Made by a program: the position numbers and the translations under genes. A stretch of DNA of 64,000 bases. Source: Pseudomonas baltica (GTDB taxonomy: Bacteria; Pseudomonadota; Gammaproteobacteria; Pseudomonadales; Pseudomonadaceae). The stretch spans positions 4,646,501 to 4,710,500 of the forward strand of contig NZ_CP134771.1 in the NCBI RefSeq assembly GCF_031880315.1. Direction: 5' to 3'. The notes under the pieces were generated by a model, which searched no databases, had not been told where the DNA came from, and saw only the letters and a list, made by a program, of their open reading frames with translations. The stretch's first letter is position 1. Every line of letters begins with the position of its first letter. Below, piece after piece: positions 53,037-63,112 of the stretch.

Positions 53037-53339
53037 GTGGTGATCGTATTGGAAAATATCAGCTTGCTGTTGAATGAAGCCCTGAGCCCCTACCTGGTCA
53101 GCGTGGGGCCCGTCGATACACTTGGAAATCGCCGTATCGCAGTCAAGGACCAGCATGGACTACTAATGGCCGAACGCCTGGTCAATCGTAGCCAGCTTAC
53201 CGACAATCGTACCGTGATCGATGTCGTCGATGGATTTCATCGCGATCTCCTGGTTGCCGAGGGTCGACTGCAGCCCTGTGTCATTGCTGCCCTGCAGCAC
53301 GCCGCGCAATCGCGCCAGGTTTTTTCCGCCGGGATGTAG
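53037..53339 (+). CDS. Small DUF3509-like protein
   Basis: A ~100-residue cytosolic protein with the pattern of the Pseudomonas DUF3509 family: an N-terminal helix, APYxVxxxP-like segment (SPYLVSVGPVD), DQHGLLMAERLVNRSQL and a final DLLVAEGRL segment. Alternative starts exist: GTG 53037 (used), GTG 53040 and TTG 53049. The function is unknown. It is divergent from the response regulator gene. Confidence 0.65.
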   Translation: MVIVLENISLLLNEALSPYLVSVGPVDTLGNRRIAVKDQHGLLMAERLVNRSQLTDNRTVIDVVDGFHRDLLVAEGRLQPCVIAALQHAAQSRQVFSAGM

Positions 53340-53404
53340 CGACGAGGCAGGCGGATGAGGAACCTTTCTAGCAGGCACTACTCGAATTTTGCAAGGGCAG
53401 GCCG

Positions 53405-53498
53405 TTGACATTGTGCTCCGGTGTCCTTGACCTGTCGTGCTGGTCCGCAAGGACCATGTTGACCCCGATCGGCTTCCCCACCGGTTGGGGTTTCTTTT
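53405..53498 (+). ncRNA. Possible small RNA or structured 3' region with terminator
   Basis: A consensus -35-like TTGACA (53405-53410), then a 6-bp hairpin closed by a GCAA tetraloop (TGGTCC/GGACCA around 53440-53455), then a terminator-like stem CCCCA/TGGGG (53476-53490) followed by TTTCTTTT. There is no TATAAT-like -10 at the right distance, so it may only be the 3' end of the DUF3509-like transcript. Confidence 0.3.
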
Positions 53499-53528
53499 GT
53501 CCGGGTTAAAAAGCAGCCTTGAAAGGTC

Positions 53529-54461
53529 TCAGCGCGACGGCATGGCCGCAGCAGTTTTGTCGCTGAAGAAGCTCTTGGCATCCTCCAGGTAATGGTCACG
53601 TGAGTCGTTGTCCAGCCAACTGGCATAAAACAGCGGGAGCATGTCCCGACGCAAGGTTTCAAGGACAGGATTGATGCGGCTGATGGCCTGTTGGCCGTCG
53701 GCGTTGTCGCTGCAGCCGACATGATTGAACTGGTATTTCTCTACGCCCTTGATCGCAAGGAAGCTGAACTCATCGGCGCCCATGCCTTGCTGCCTGGCCA
53801 CATAGCGCGCCTCGATCAAGTAGCCGATCAGCGCCTGCAGACGGCCGCGCTGTTCCATCTGCATCAAGCTGCTGACCGCATCGTTACCATAGTGGGGCGA
53901 TAACATGTCCGCTGGCGCGTGTTTCAATATTTGATCGATAAATGGCCCATAGCTGCGCTCGGCGACCCTACCGACTTTCAATTTGCCACTCTGCAGCAAG
54001 GCATCGAGATCGACTTCGCCGTTTTCCATGAAGGGTGCGAACTGCGGTCGATCGGCCGAACGAATGATCAGGCCATTGCTGTATGTGACCACGCTAGGGA
54101 TGGAGAAAGCGATGAACGTGGCGCGTTCGGGGCTCCACAGCAGGGTCGGATCGCACCGCAAGCCGGGCTCGTGGAGCATTTGCATGGCCCGCGCGCGGTT
54201 GACCCGTTGAATCACGTGATCGTATTGAGGCAGGCGCTGGATAAGCAGGGCGAGGGTTCTGTCCACCGCGCCCTGATTGCGTTGCGCGCCTTCAAAAATG
54301 GTCAGCGGAGGCAGTTCGCGCAGCAGCCACACCAGGGTTTCCTTGGCTTGAACCTGGGGTATGAAGGCCATGTTCAAACCAATGGCCAGGCAAGCGCCAA
54401 GACATGCTTTCATCGGAACCAGAGGCCACCACCGAATCCATGGGCTGATGCGTAAAGCCAT
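53529..54461 (-). CDS. Periplasmic solute-binding-like protein
   Basis: A 310-residue secreted protein with an N-terminal signal region (hydrophobic ACLGACLAIGLNMAFI, cleavage near VQAKE) and a type-3 solute-binding-like fold (LVWLLRELPPLTIFEG, ERATFIAFSIPSVVTYSNGL, LKVGRVAERSYG). It resembles a Pseudomonas family of orphan binding-protein-like genes with no transport partners (TIGR02285-like, from memory). The start at 54461 is used; an internal ATG just before the hydrophobic segment is an alternative. The ligand is unknown; no ABC transporter genes are adjacent. Confidence 0.8.
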   Translation of the reverse strand: MALRISPWIRWWPLVPMKACLGACLAIGLNMAFIPQVQAKETLVWLLRELPPLTIFEGAQRNQGAVDRTLALLIQRLPQYDHVIQRVNRARAMQMLHEPGLRCDPTLLWSPERATFIAFSIPSVVTYSNGLIIRSADRPQFAPFMENGEVDLDALLQSGKLKVGRVAERSYGPFIDQILKHAPADMLSPHYGNDAVSSLMQMEQRGRLQALIGYLIEARYVARQQGMGADEFSFLAIKGVEKYQFNHVGCSDNADGQQAISRINPVLETLRRDMLPLFYASWLDNDSRDHYLEDAKSFFSDKTAAAMPSR

Positions 54462-54608
54462 TGCGCGGGAGACTCCTGCATGCCAGTTGATGCCTTCGGC
54501 GCAGTTGTAGCATAGCCGTGGCGTCGGCGTAACCGTTTGTCCGGGTTTCGTGCAAACGCGTGCCATCAGTTAGACTGGGCGACTTTTTCCGTTTCCAGAA
54601 GCGTCCTC

Positions 54609-55151
54609 ATGGCCCAGCCGTCCACGACCTACAAGTTCGAACTGAATCTTACCGACCTCGATCGCAACGTCTACGAGAGCGTCAAGCAGACCATCGCCCG
54701 CCATCCCTCTGAAACCGAGGAGCGCATGGCCGTGCGTTTGCTGGCCTACGCCTTGTGGTACAACGAACAGCTGTCGTTTGGCCGTGGCCTGTCGGACGTC
54801 GACGAGCCGGCGCTGTGGGAAAAAAGCCTGGATGATCGGGTCCTGCACTGGATCGAAGTCGGCCAGCCGGATGCCGATCGCCTGACGTGGTGCTCGCGCC
54901 GTACAGAGCGCACCAGTCTGCTGGCCTATGGCAGCCTGCGCGTCTGGGAAGGCAAGGTCATCCCGGCGATCAAGAACCTGAAAAACGTCAATATCGCTGC
55001 GGTCCCTCAAGACGTTCTCGAAATCCTGGCCAAGGACATGCCCCGGGTGATCAAGTGGGACGTGATGATCGATGAAGGCACGGTGTTCGTGACCGATGAC
55101 CGCGGCCAGCACGAAGTGCAATTGCAATGGCTGCAAGGCGAGCGCGGCTGA
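54609..55151 (+). CDS. yaeQ: YaeQ-family protein
   Basis: A 180-residue protein starting MAQPSTTYKFELNLTDLDRN, canonical for YaeQ, which has a PD-(D/E)XK-like fold without proven activity. Family hallmarks include ERMAVRLLAYALW, HWIEVGQPDADRL and SLRVWEGKVIPAI. recJ starts 3 bp after its stop, so the two are co-transcribed. Confidence 0.92.
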   Translation: MAQPSTTYKFELNLTDLDRNVYESVKQTIARHPSETEERMAVRLLAYALWYNEQLSFGRGLSDVDEPALWEKSLDDRVLHWIEVGQPDADRLTWCSRRTERTSLLAYGSLRVWEGKVIPAIKNLKNVNIAAVPQDVLEILAKDMPRVIKWDVMIDEGTVFVTDDRGQHEVQLQWLQGERG

Positions 55152-55154
55152 CCC

Positions 55155-56864
55155 ATGCGTATCGAACCCCGTCCGCTGCCCGCTACCCTGCCATTTCTCG
55201 GTGATCTGCCACCCTTGTTGACGCGGTTGTACGCGGCCCGAGGTGTCAGTAGCGAGGCCGAGCTGGACAAGAGCCTGGCGCGGTTGATTCCGTTCCAGCA
55301 ACTCAAAGGGATCGATGCCGCGGTGGCCCTGTTGGTCACCGCGCTGGAGCAGCGTCAGCGCATCCTGATCGTCGGCGATTTCGACGCCGACGGTGCCACC
55401 GCCAGCACGGTCGGTGTGCTGGGGTTGCGTCTGTTAGGCGCTGCCCACGTCGATTACCTGGTGCCGAGCCGCTTCAAGTTCGGCTACGGCTTGACCCCCG
55501 AGATCGTTGCCGTGGCGCTGGAGCGCGAGCCGCAGTTGCTGGTGACGGTCGATAACGGCATTTCCAGTATCGAGGGCGTGGCGGCGGCCAAGGCGGCGGG
55601 CCTGCAAGTACTGGTCACCGATCACCATTTGCCGGGTACCGAATTGCCCGCCGCCGACGCGATCGTCAATCCCAACCAGCCCGGCTGTGAGTTCCCCAGC
55701 AAGGCACTGGCCGGTGTTGGCGTGATGTTCTATGTGCTGATGGCGCTGCGGGCACGTCTGCGCGAGTTGGGCTGGTATGCCAGCACGCCGCAGCCGAATA
55801 TCGGCGAACTGCTCGACCTGGTGGCCTTGGGCAGCGTTGCCGACGTGGTGCCGCTGGACGCCAACAATCGCATTCTCGTGCATCAGGGCCTGGAGCGCAT
55901 CCGTGCCGGCCGCGCCCGTCCGGGTATCAAGGCGATTCTGGAAGTGGCCAAGCGCGATGCCGCCCGCATCACCTCCACCGACCTGGGTTTTATCATCGGC
56001 CCGCGGCTCAACGCGGCTGGACGCCTGGACGACATGAGCCTGGGGATCGAATGCCTGCTCAGTCGCGATCCGGCCAGCGCCCGGGAGATGGCCGAAGAAC
56101 TGGACGGCATGAACCAGGATCGTAAAAACATCGAGCAAGGCATGCAGCGTGAAGCCTTGGCGCAGCTCAAGGAACTGCCGCTGGAGTCGATGCCGTTCGG
56201 CCTGTGCCTGTTCGACGCCGACTGGCACCAAGGGGTGATCGGGATTCTCGCTTCACGCCTCAAGGAGCGTTACCACCGCCCGACCATCGCCTTTGCCGAT
56301 GCGGGGGAGGGGCTGCTCAAGGGCTCGGCGCGTTCGGTGCCGGGTTTCCATATTCGCGATGCGCTCGAAGCGGTCAATGCTCGCCATCCGGGCTTGATGA
56401 GCAAGTTCGGTGGGCACGCCATGGCGGCAGGCCTGACCCTGACCGAGGCCAATTTTGCGGTCTTTGCCGAGGCCTTCGACACGGAGGTCCGCCGTCAGCT
56501 GCACGCTGAGGACCTGACCGGCCGGCTGCTGTCGGACGGCGCGCTGGCGGTCGAGGAGTTTCACCTCGAACTGGCCCGTGCGCTGCGCCATGCCGGGCCT
56601 TGGGGCCAGCATTTCCCCGAGCCGCTGTTCCATGGTGTGTTTCAGCTGGCCGAGCAGCGGGTAGTGGGCGAGCGTCATCTCAAGGTCGTGCTCAAGAGTG
56701 AGTGCGGCACGGTCAAGCTCGATGGCATTGCCTTTGGCGTCGACCGTGAGGTATGGCCCGACCCGACCGTGCGCTGGGTGGAACTGGCCTACAAACTCGA
56801 CGTCAACGAGTACCGCGGGCAAGAAACCGTGCAGTTGATGATCGCCCACATAGAGCCTCGCTAG
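55155..56864 (+). CDS. recJ: Single-strand-specific 5'-3' exonuclease RecJ
   Basis: Processes 5' ends in RecF-pathway recombination, mismatch repair and base excision. The 569 residues carry the DHH phosphoesterase motifs VGDFDADGATAS, VTVDNGISS, VTDHHLPG and LGSVADVVPL, and the DHHA1 region with KFGGHAMAAG. Manganese is the usual cofactor. The gene directly follows yaeQ. Confidence 0.97.
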   Translation: MRIEPRPLPATLPFLGDLPPLLTRLYAARGVSSEAELDKSLARLIPFQQLKGIDAAVALLVTALEQRQRILIVGDFDADGATASTVGVLGLRLLGAAHVDYLVPSRFKFGYGLTPEIVAVALEREPQLLVTVDNGISSIEGVAAAKAAGLQVLVTDHHLPGTELPAADAIVNPNQPGCEFPSKALAGVGVMFYVLMALRARLRELGWYASTPQPNIGELLDLVALGSVADVVPLDANNRILVHQGLERIRAGRARPGIKAILEVAKRDAARITSTDLGFIIGPRLNAAGRLDDMSLGIECLLSRDPASAREMAEELDGMNQDRKNIEQGMQREALAQLKELPLESMPFGLCLFDADWHQGVIGILASRLKERYHRPTIAFADAGEGLLKGSARSVPGFHIRDALEAVNARHPGLMSKFGGHAMAAGLTLTEANFAVFAEAFDTEVRRQLHAEDLTGRLLSDGALAVEEFHLELARALRHAGPWGQHFPEPLFHGVFQLAEQRVVGERHLKVVLKSECGTVKLDGIAFGVDREVWPDPTVRWVELAYKLDVNEYRGQETVQLMIAHIEPR

Positions 56865-56984
56865 GAACCTGCAAGCGCCGGTGGTTGTCGACTGATCTCT
56901 AGAGACTGCCGCACGGCGGGTGCTATGTTGCACGCCCGACTGCGGTCCAGTTTCTCAGCCGTACGATAATCACAGAGGTGGCCC

Positions 56985-58091
<1,107 letters not shown>

Positions 58092-58113
58092 GCACCGCAT
58101 GGTGCCCACCTCC

Positions 58114-58173
58114 TGTGGGAGCGGGCTCTGCCCGCCAAGCCTTCAAGGCCTCGCGGGCATAGCCGCTCTCACA
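58114..58173. repeat. REPIN (inverted REP pair)
   Basis: TGTGGGAGCGGGCTCTGCCC at 58114, with a slightly diverged inverted partner ending at 58173. It is the same class as the pair at 19399 and lies between two convergent genes. Confidence 0.85.
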
Positions 58174-58184
58174 GGGGGCCTGCT

Positions 58185-59807
58185 TCAGTAGGTGTACTTG
58201 CGCTTGTCCGCCGCCGGCGGGAAGTACTGGTATAACCACGTCTCGCTCAACGTGCGGTCGGCCGTCTTGATGAACATGCGCATGTTCACCGGGTCGACCT
58301 TGTCGTTGGTCGGGTACCAATCGAACAGCACGCGGTAGCCCTTGATGTCTGGCAGCCAGAGGATCTGGAAGTCCTTGACCTCGCCATTGGACACCGTCAC
58401 CACAGGCTCGATGTGAGTGCCATCCGCAAGTTTCTCCAGGCCGCCGCCCGCGAAGTCCACCGCGAAGCGTCGTGCCCACACGTCCGGATAGTGCTCGCCC
58501 GGCGCCCAGCCTTCGGTAAACCCACCCATGCCCGTACGCGTCGCGGCCACTTGCGCCAGCGGAGTGCTGACCGGTGGTAGCGCGCTCCAGTACAGCTTGT
58601 AGCCATAGTTGAGGGATTCACCGGCCTTGACCGGGTCCTTGGGCGTCCAGAACGCCACGATGTTGTCCAGCGTCTCGCCGGTGGTCGGCAGTTCCATCAG
58701 GTCGATGGAGCCTTCACCCCAAGGCGTCGTCGGTTCGACCCAAAGGCTCGGCCGCTCGTGGTACCCGTCGACGGTGTCCTGGTAGCTGGCGAAATTATGG
58801 TCGGTCTGCACTAGGCCGAAGCCCTTGGGATCCTTGTCGACGAAGGTGTTGAACTGGATATGCTCAGGGTTGTTCAGCGGCCGACAGATCCACTCACCGT
58901 TGCCGCGCCACATGGCCAGGCGGTCGGAGTCGTGGATCTGCGGGTGAATGGTGTCGCACATGCGGCGCTCGCTGGTACCGCAGCTGAACATGGTGGTCAT
59001 CGGCGCGATGCCCAGTTGCTTGATGTCCTTGCGGGCATTGATGTGGGCGTCGATGGCCATCACCACCTGCTTGGCCTGGCAGTCGATATCGAAGCGATAG
59101 GCGCCGGTGGCGCTCGGCGATTCGAGCAGGGCATAGACCACGAAACGGGTGCCATCCTTGCTCGGAGCCTCGAACCAGAACTTGGTGAAGTCGGGGAATT
59201 CTTCCGGGCCGCCGGCATAGGTGTCGATGGCCAGGCCGCGCGCCGACAGACCGTACTGACCCGTGGCATCCACTGCGCGGAAGTAACTGGCGCCGAGGAA
59301 CGAGAGGATATCGTGGTGATCGATTTCCGGTGCCTTGAACAAGCGAAAACCGGCAAAGCCCAGGTCACCCTTGAGCTGCTGGGTGTCGATCTTGGAGTCG
59401 GCATAGTTGAACAGCTCGGGGCGGAAATGCACTTCGCGCGCCTGCTGGCTGGCGGTGTCGACGCTGTACATGCGTACCGGGGTCTTGAAACCCATGCCGA
59501 CGTGGAAGAACTGCACATCCAGTTGACCGTGCAGGTCGTACCACAGCGAGTGCTTGGCGTCGTACTTGATGGCGTTGAATTGCAGCGGGTTCATGTTGGC
59601 CAAGGTGGCAGGCAAGACCTGCTTGCGATCCACGAAGCCTTTGCCGGCCAGGTCCTTGGCGTGGGCCTTGAGCCCGTCGAAGCTGAACTTTTCCAGCTCA
59701 CCATCGGCTGTGGCGGCCATGGCCTGGGCAGCGAACAGCCCGGCAGAAGACAGACCGGTGTAAGCCGCAATGGCCATCGAGGCTTTCAGAAGGTTCCGGC
59801 GGTGCAT
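58185..59807 (-). CDS. opgD: Glucan biosynthesis protein D
   Basis: Periplasmic protein for osmoregulated periplasmic glucan backbone synthesis. The 540-residue precursor begins with a Tat signal ([10 protein letters not shown], cleavage after AMA), followed by the MdoG/OpgD fold: [57 protein letters not shown] and the C-terminal Ig-like domain ending KYTY. Tat export distinguishes OpgD from OpgG. The start at 59807 is set by the RR signal; an in-frame start at 59900 is rejected. It is divergent from the DUF533 gene. Confidence 0.96.
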   Translation of the reverse strand: MHRRNLLKASMAIAAYTGLSSAGLFAAQAMAATADGELEKFSFDGLKAHAKDLAGKGFVDRKQVLPATLANMNPLQFNAIKYDAKHSLWYDLHGQLDVQFFHVGMGFKTPVRMYSVDTASQQAREVHFRPELFNYADSKIDTQQLKGDLGFAGFRLFKAPEIDHHDILSFLGASYFRAVDATGQYGLSARGLAIDTYAGGPEEFPDFTKFWFEAPSKDGTRFVVYALLESPSATGAYRFDIDCQAKQVVMAIDAHINARKDIKQLGIAPMTTMFSCGTSERRMCDTIHPQIHDSDRLAMWRGNGEWICRPLNNPEHIQFNTFVDKDPKGFGLVQTDHNFASYQDTVDGYHERPSLWVEPTTPWGEGSIDLMELPTTGETLDNIVAFWTPKDPVKAGESLNYGYKLYWSALPPVSTPLAQVAATRTGMGGFTEGWAPGEHYPDVWARRFAVDFAGGGLEKLADGTHIEPVVTVSNGEVKDFQILWLPDIKGYRVLFDWYPTNDKVDPVNMRMFIKTADRTLSETWLYQYFPPAADKRKYTY

Positions 59808-60093
59808 AGATAACCCTGTACAGAAGGAGTCCCAGCCGCTCCGTGCGGCATGAAAGGGATGCAAATGGCGTTCGGATATCCGTGGGTCCGAGTGTGACAA
59901 GACCCTAAAGAGATACCTGATATGGGGTGTGGTTCGCCAGAGGGCTGATTATTTTTTAACAAAGGATGTCTGGCGAGTGCCTCTAATTGATGAAGCGCGG
60001 CAACATTCGGAAGCATTTCTCCTGAAGCGGGGCGACAACGCTCGCCGTAATCTCCCTGAACCCGTTTCGCCAACCCCTAGTGGAGATTGCCCG

Positions 60094-60780
60094 ATGAATA
60101 CCCGTGGATTGCTCGATCAGTTGCTCAAATCCGGCCAGCAGATGCTGCAAAACAAGTCCGCCGGTTCCGCCTCCCACAAAGGCGCACCGGGCCTGGGGGA
60201 TCTGACCGGCTTGCTGTCGGGCGCGGGCGGCGGCGCACTGGCTGCCGGGGCCATCGGCCTGTTGATGGGCAGCAAGAAGGCGCGCAACGTCGGCGGCAAG
60301 GTCATCACCTATGGCGGGCTGGCCGCGCTCGGGGTGGTGGCCTACAAGGCCTACAGCAACTGGCAGGCCAACCAGCCCGGCCAGACGGCAACCCCGCCGC
60401 AGACCATCGATCAGGTGCCGGCGCAGCAAGCCGAGGTGCACAGCCAGGCGATCCTCAAGGCGCTGGTGGCTGCCGCCAAGGCTGACGGTCACGTCGATGA
60501 CCGTGAGCGCGCCTTGATCGAGGGCGAGTTCGTCAAACTCGACGCCGATCAGGAGTTCCAGCAATGGTTGCATCTGGAGCTGAACAAACCGTTGGACCCT
60601 GCCGAAGTCGCCCGGGCGGCGCAAACGCCGGAAATCGCCGCTGAGATGTATCTGGCCAGCATGATGATGGTCGACGAGGAGCACTTCATGGAGAAAGCCT
60701 ACCTGGATGAACTCGCCCGTCAGCTCAAGCTCGATCCGGCATTGCGCGTGGAGCTGGAATCTCAGGTGCGCCAGCTGTAA
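60094..60780 (+). CDS. DUF533/TerB-like protein
   Basis: A 228-residue protein with an N-terminal region (MNTRGLLDQLLKSGQQM), a glycine-rich hydrophobic stretch (GAGGGALAAGAIGLLMGS) and one or two membrane-prone segments to ~95, then a C-terminal TerB-like helical domain (AAAKADGHVDDRERALIEGE). This is the family annotated DUF533 (YebE). GGAG lies 8 bp before the start. Probably envelope-associated; the role is unknown. Confidence 0.88.
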   Translation: MNTRGLLDQLLKSGQQMLQNKSAGSASHKGAPGLGDLTGLLSGAGGGALAAGAIGLLMGSKKARNVGGKVITYGGLAALGVVAYKAYSNWQANQPGQTATPPQTIDQVPAQQAEVHSQAILKALVAAAKADGHVDDRERALIEGEFVKLDADQEFQQWLHLELNKPLDPAEVARAAQTPEIAAEMYLASMMMVDEEHFMEKAYLDELARQLKLDPALRVELESQVRQL

Positions 60781-60953
60781 GCGCCTGAAACCGGGGCCTG
60801 CCGAGCGACGAACAGCCCGCCGATACTGGCATTTTGGTAATAAATCTTGCTGGTAATACCCCCGCAGATGGCGGAAAGTACACATATGGTTGCAATATGC
60901 AGGGCTGTGCTCTGCCGTTTTCGCTGGCAGGCGAATGTATTCGAGGGGTAATC

Positions 60954-62576
60954 GTGAAGAACTGGACCTTGCGCCACCGCATTTTGGCGAGTTTTGCCGT
61001 CATCATCGCCATCATGTTGTTGATGATCGTCGCCTCCTACACCCGTCTGCAGAAGATCGAAGACAGCTCCGACGACGTGCGCACCGACAGCATGCCCGGG
61101 GTCTACTACAGCTCGATGATCCGTAGCGCCTTCGTCGACAGCTATGTCTACACCCAGCAGCTGATCGGCTTGAGCAGCCAGCGCGAGCTGATCAGCTCCG
61201 ACGAGGAGCAGTACAAAGGGTTCGACGCACGCCTCACCGAGCAGATCGCCAAGTATGAAGGCACCATCCATGACGAGGCCGATCGGGCTGCCTTCAGCGA
61301 ATTCAAACGCCTCAATACCGTCTACCACGACGTCCTCGAGCGTACCCTCGAAGCCTATCGGCAGAAGCACTTCATGGAGGCTCAGGACCTGGCTCAGACC
61401 GACTTGTCGCCAGCCTGGTTTGCAGGTCGCAAGGCGTTGAACGCGGTCATCGAACTCAACAGCAAGGCAGCCGAGAGTGCTACCCAGCAAATCGCCAATG
61501 CCGTGACGTCGGCCAAGGTCACCATGGGCGCGGCCTTGCTGGTCGCCGTGATCGCAGCGGGTATTTGCGGCTTTCTGCTGATGCGTACCATCATGGCGCC
61601 GATGGAAAAGCTCCTGCGTATTCTTGAGGTCATGCGCACCGGTGACCTCAGCACGCGTTTGCAGCTGGATCGCAAGGACGAGTTCGGCGATCTGGAAATC
61701 GGCTTCAATGACATGATGACCAACCTGACGTCCCTGGTTTCCCAGGCTCAGCGCTCTTCGGTGCAGGTCACCACCTCGGTCACCGAGATCGCTGCGACCT
61801 CCAAGCAGCAGCAAGCCACCGCGACCGAGACCGCCGCCACGACCACTGAAATCGGCGCCACATCGCGGGAAATCGCCGCGACTTCTCGCGATCTGGTGCG
61901 CACCATGACCGAGGTCGCCTCGGCGGCAGACCAGGCCTCCCTGCTGGCCGGCTCCGGTCAGCAAGGCCTGACGCGCATGGAAGAAACCATGCATCAGGTC
62001 ATGGGCGCCGCTGAACTGGTCAACAACAAGCTGGCCGTGCTCAACGAAAAAGCCGGCAACATCAATCAGGTCGTGGTCACCATCGTCAAGGTCGCCGACC
62101 AGACCAACCTGCTGTCGCTCAATGCTGCCATCGAGGCCGAAAAGGCCGGAGAATATGGCCGTGGTTTCGCCGTGGTTGCGACCGAAGTGCGGCGTCTTGC
62201 CGACCAGACGGCGGTGGCCACCTACGATATCGAACAGATGGTCCGCGAAATCCAGTCCGCCGTGTCGGCAGGGGTGATGGGCATGGACAAGTTTTCCGAG
62301 GAAGTGCGTCGGGGCATGTACGAGGTCACCCAGGTGGGTGATCAACTGAACCAGATCATTCATCAGGTGCAGGCGCTGGCGCCGCGGGTGCTGATGGTCA
62401 ACGAGGGCATGCAGGCTCAGGCCACCGGTGCCGAACAGATCAACCATGCGCTGGCGCAGCTGAGCGATGCCAGCAGCCAGACCGTCGAATCCCTGCGCCA
62501 GGCCAGTTTCGCCATCGACGAGCTCAGCCAGGTAGCGACCGGGTTGCGCGGTGGCGTGTCGCGATTCAAAGTCTGA
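60954..62576 (+). CDS. wspA: Wsp-system chemoreceptor
   Basis: A 540-residue membrane chemoreceptor that senses surface contact and feeds WspE/WspR to raise cyclic-di-GMP. The GTG start at 60954 gives MKNWTLRHRILASFAVIIAIM, matching WspA; GAGGGG lies 5 bp upstream. Two membrane helices (~10-30 and ~187-208) flank the periplasmic four-helix sensor. HAMP (~208-262) and the signalling hairpin (AAIEAEKAGEYGRGFAVVATE) follow. The wspB start overlaps its stop (TGATG). The rest of the operon (wspDEF, wspR) lies beyond the window and is inferred. Confidence 0.95.
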   Translation: MKNWTLRHRILASFAVIIAIMLLMIVASYTRLQKIEDSSDDVRTDSMPGVYYSSMIRSAFVDSYVYTQQLIGLSSQRELISSDEEQYKGFDARLTEQIAKYEGTIHDEADRAAFSEFKRLNTVYHDVLERTLEAYRQKHFMEAQDLAQTDLSPAWFAGRKALNAVIELNSKAAESATQQIANAVTSAKVTMGAALLVAVIAAGICGFLLMRTIMAPMEKLLRILEVMRTGDLSTRLQLDRKDEFGDLEIGFNDMMTNLTSLVSQAQRSSVQVTTSVTEIAATSKQQQATATETAATTTEIGATSREIAATSRDLVRTMTEVASAADQASLLAGSGQQGLTRMEETMHQVMGAAELVNNKLAVLNEKAGNINQVVVTIVKVADQTNLLSLNAAIEAEKAGEYGRGFAVVATEVRRLADQTAVATYDIEQMVREIQSAVSAGVMGMDKFSEEVRRGMYEVTQVGDQLNQIIHQVQALAPRVLMVNEGMQAQATGAEQINHALAQLSDASSQTVESLRQASFAIDELSQVATGLRGGVSRFKV

Positions 62577-63112
62577 TGACCCAGGTGTCCACCTCGGTAC
62601 GCGCCGCGGCGCCTGCCACCAGCAAGCTGTTTCTGGTCTTTCAGGTAGGCGGGCAACGCTTCGCCCTGGCGGCGGTAGAGGTGGCGCAGATCCTGCCGTT
62701 GTTGCCCCTCAAGCCGATCCCGCGCGCGCCCGGCTGGGTGGCGGGGATCTTCGCTCACCGCGGGCAGGTGGTGCCGGTCATCGATATCGGCGCCTTGACC
62801 TTCGATCGACCGGCCGTGGCGCGCACCAGCACGCGCCTTGTGCTGGTGCATTACCGCGGGCAGCCGCAACAGCCTGACGCCTTGCTTGGGCTGATTCTGG
62901 AGCAGGCCACCGATACCCTGCGTTGCGATCCGGCCGAGTTCCAGCCCTATGGCCTGGACAATCCGGCGGCGCCGTATCTGGGGCCGGTTCGAGAGGATGC
63001 GCTGGGGCTGCTGCAATGGGTCGGGGTCCAGGACCTGCTCGACGATCAGGCGCGCACGATGCTGTATGCGCCGAGCCTGGCTGTCAGCCTGCACGAGGAT
63101 AGCCTTCGATGA
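62576..63112 (+). CDS. wspB: CheW-like adaptor of the Wsp system
   Basis: A 178-residue CheW-domain coupling protein (FLVFQVGGQRFALAAVEVAQIL; GWVAGIFAHRGQVVPVIDI) linking WspA to the kinase WspE. It starts by TGATG overlap with wspA, and its stop overlaps the wspC start (ATGA at 63109). Confidence 0.94.
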   Translation: MTQVSTSVRAAAPATSKLFLVFQVGGQRFALAAVEVAQILPLLPLKPIPRAPGWVAGIFAHRGQVVPVIDIGALTFDRPAVARTSTRLVLVHYRGQPQQPDALLGLILEQATDTLRCDPAEFQPYGLDNPAAPYLGPVREDALGLLQWVGVQDLLDDQARTMLYAPSLAVSLHEDSLR

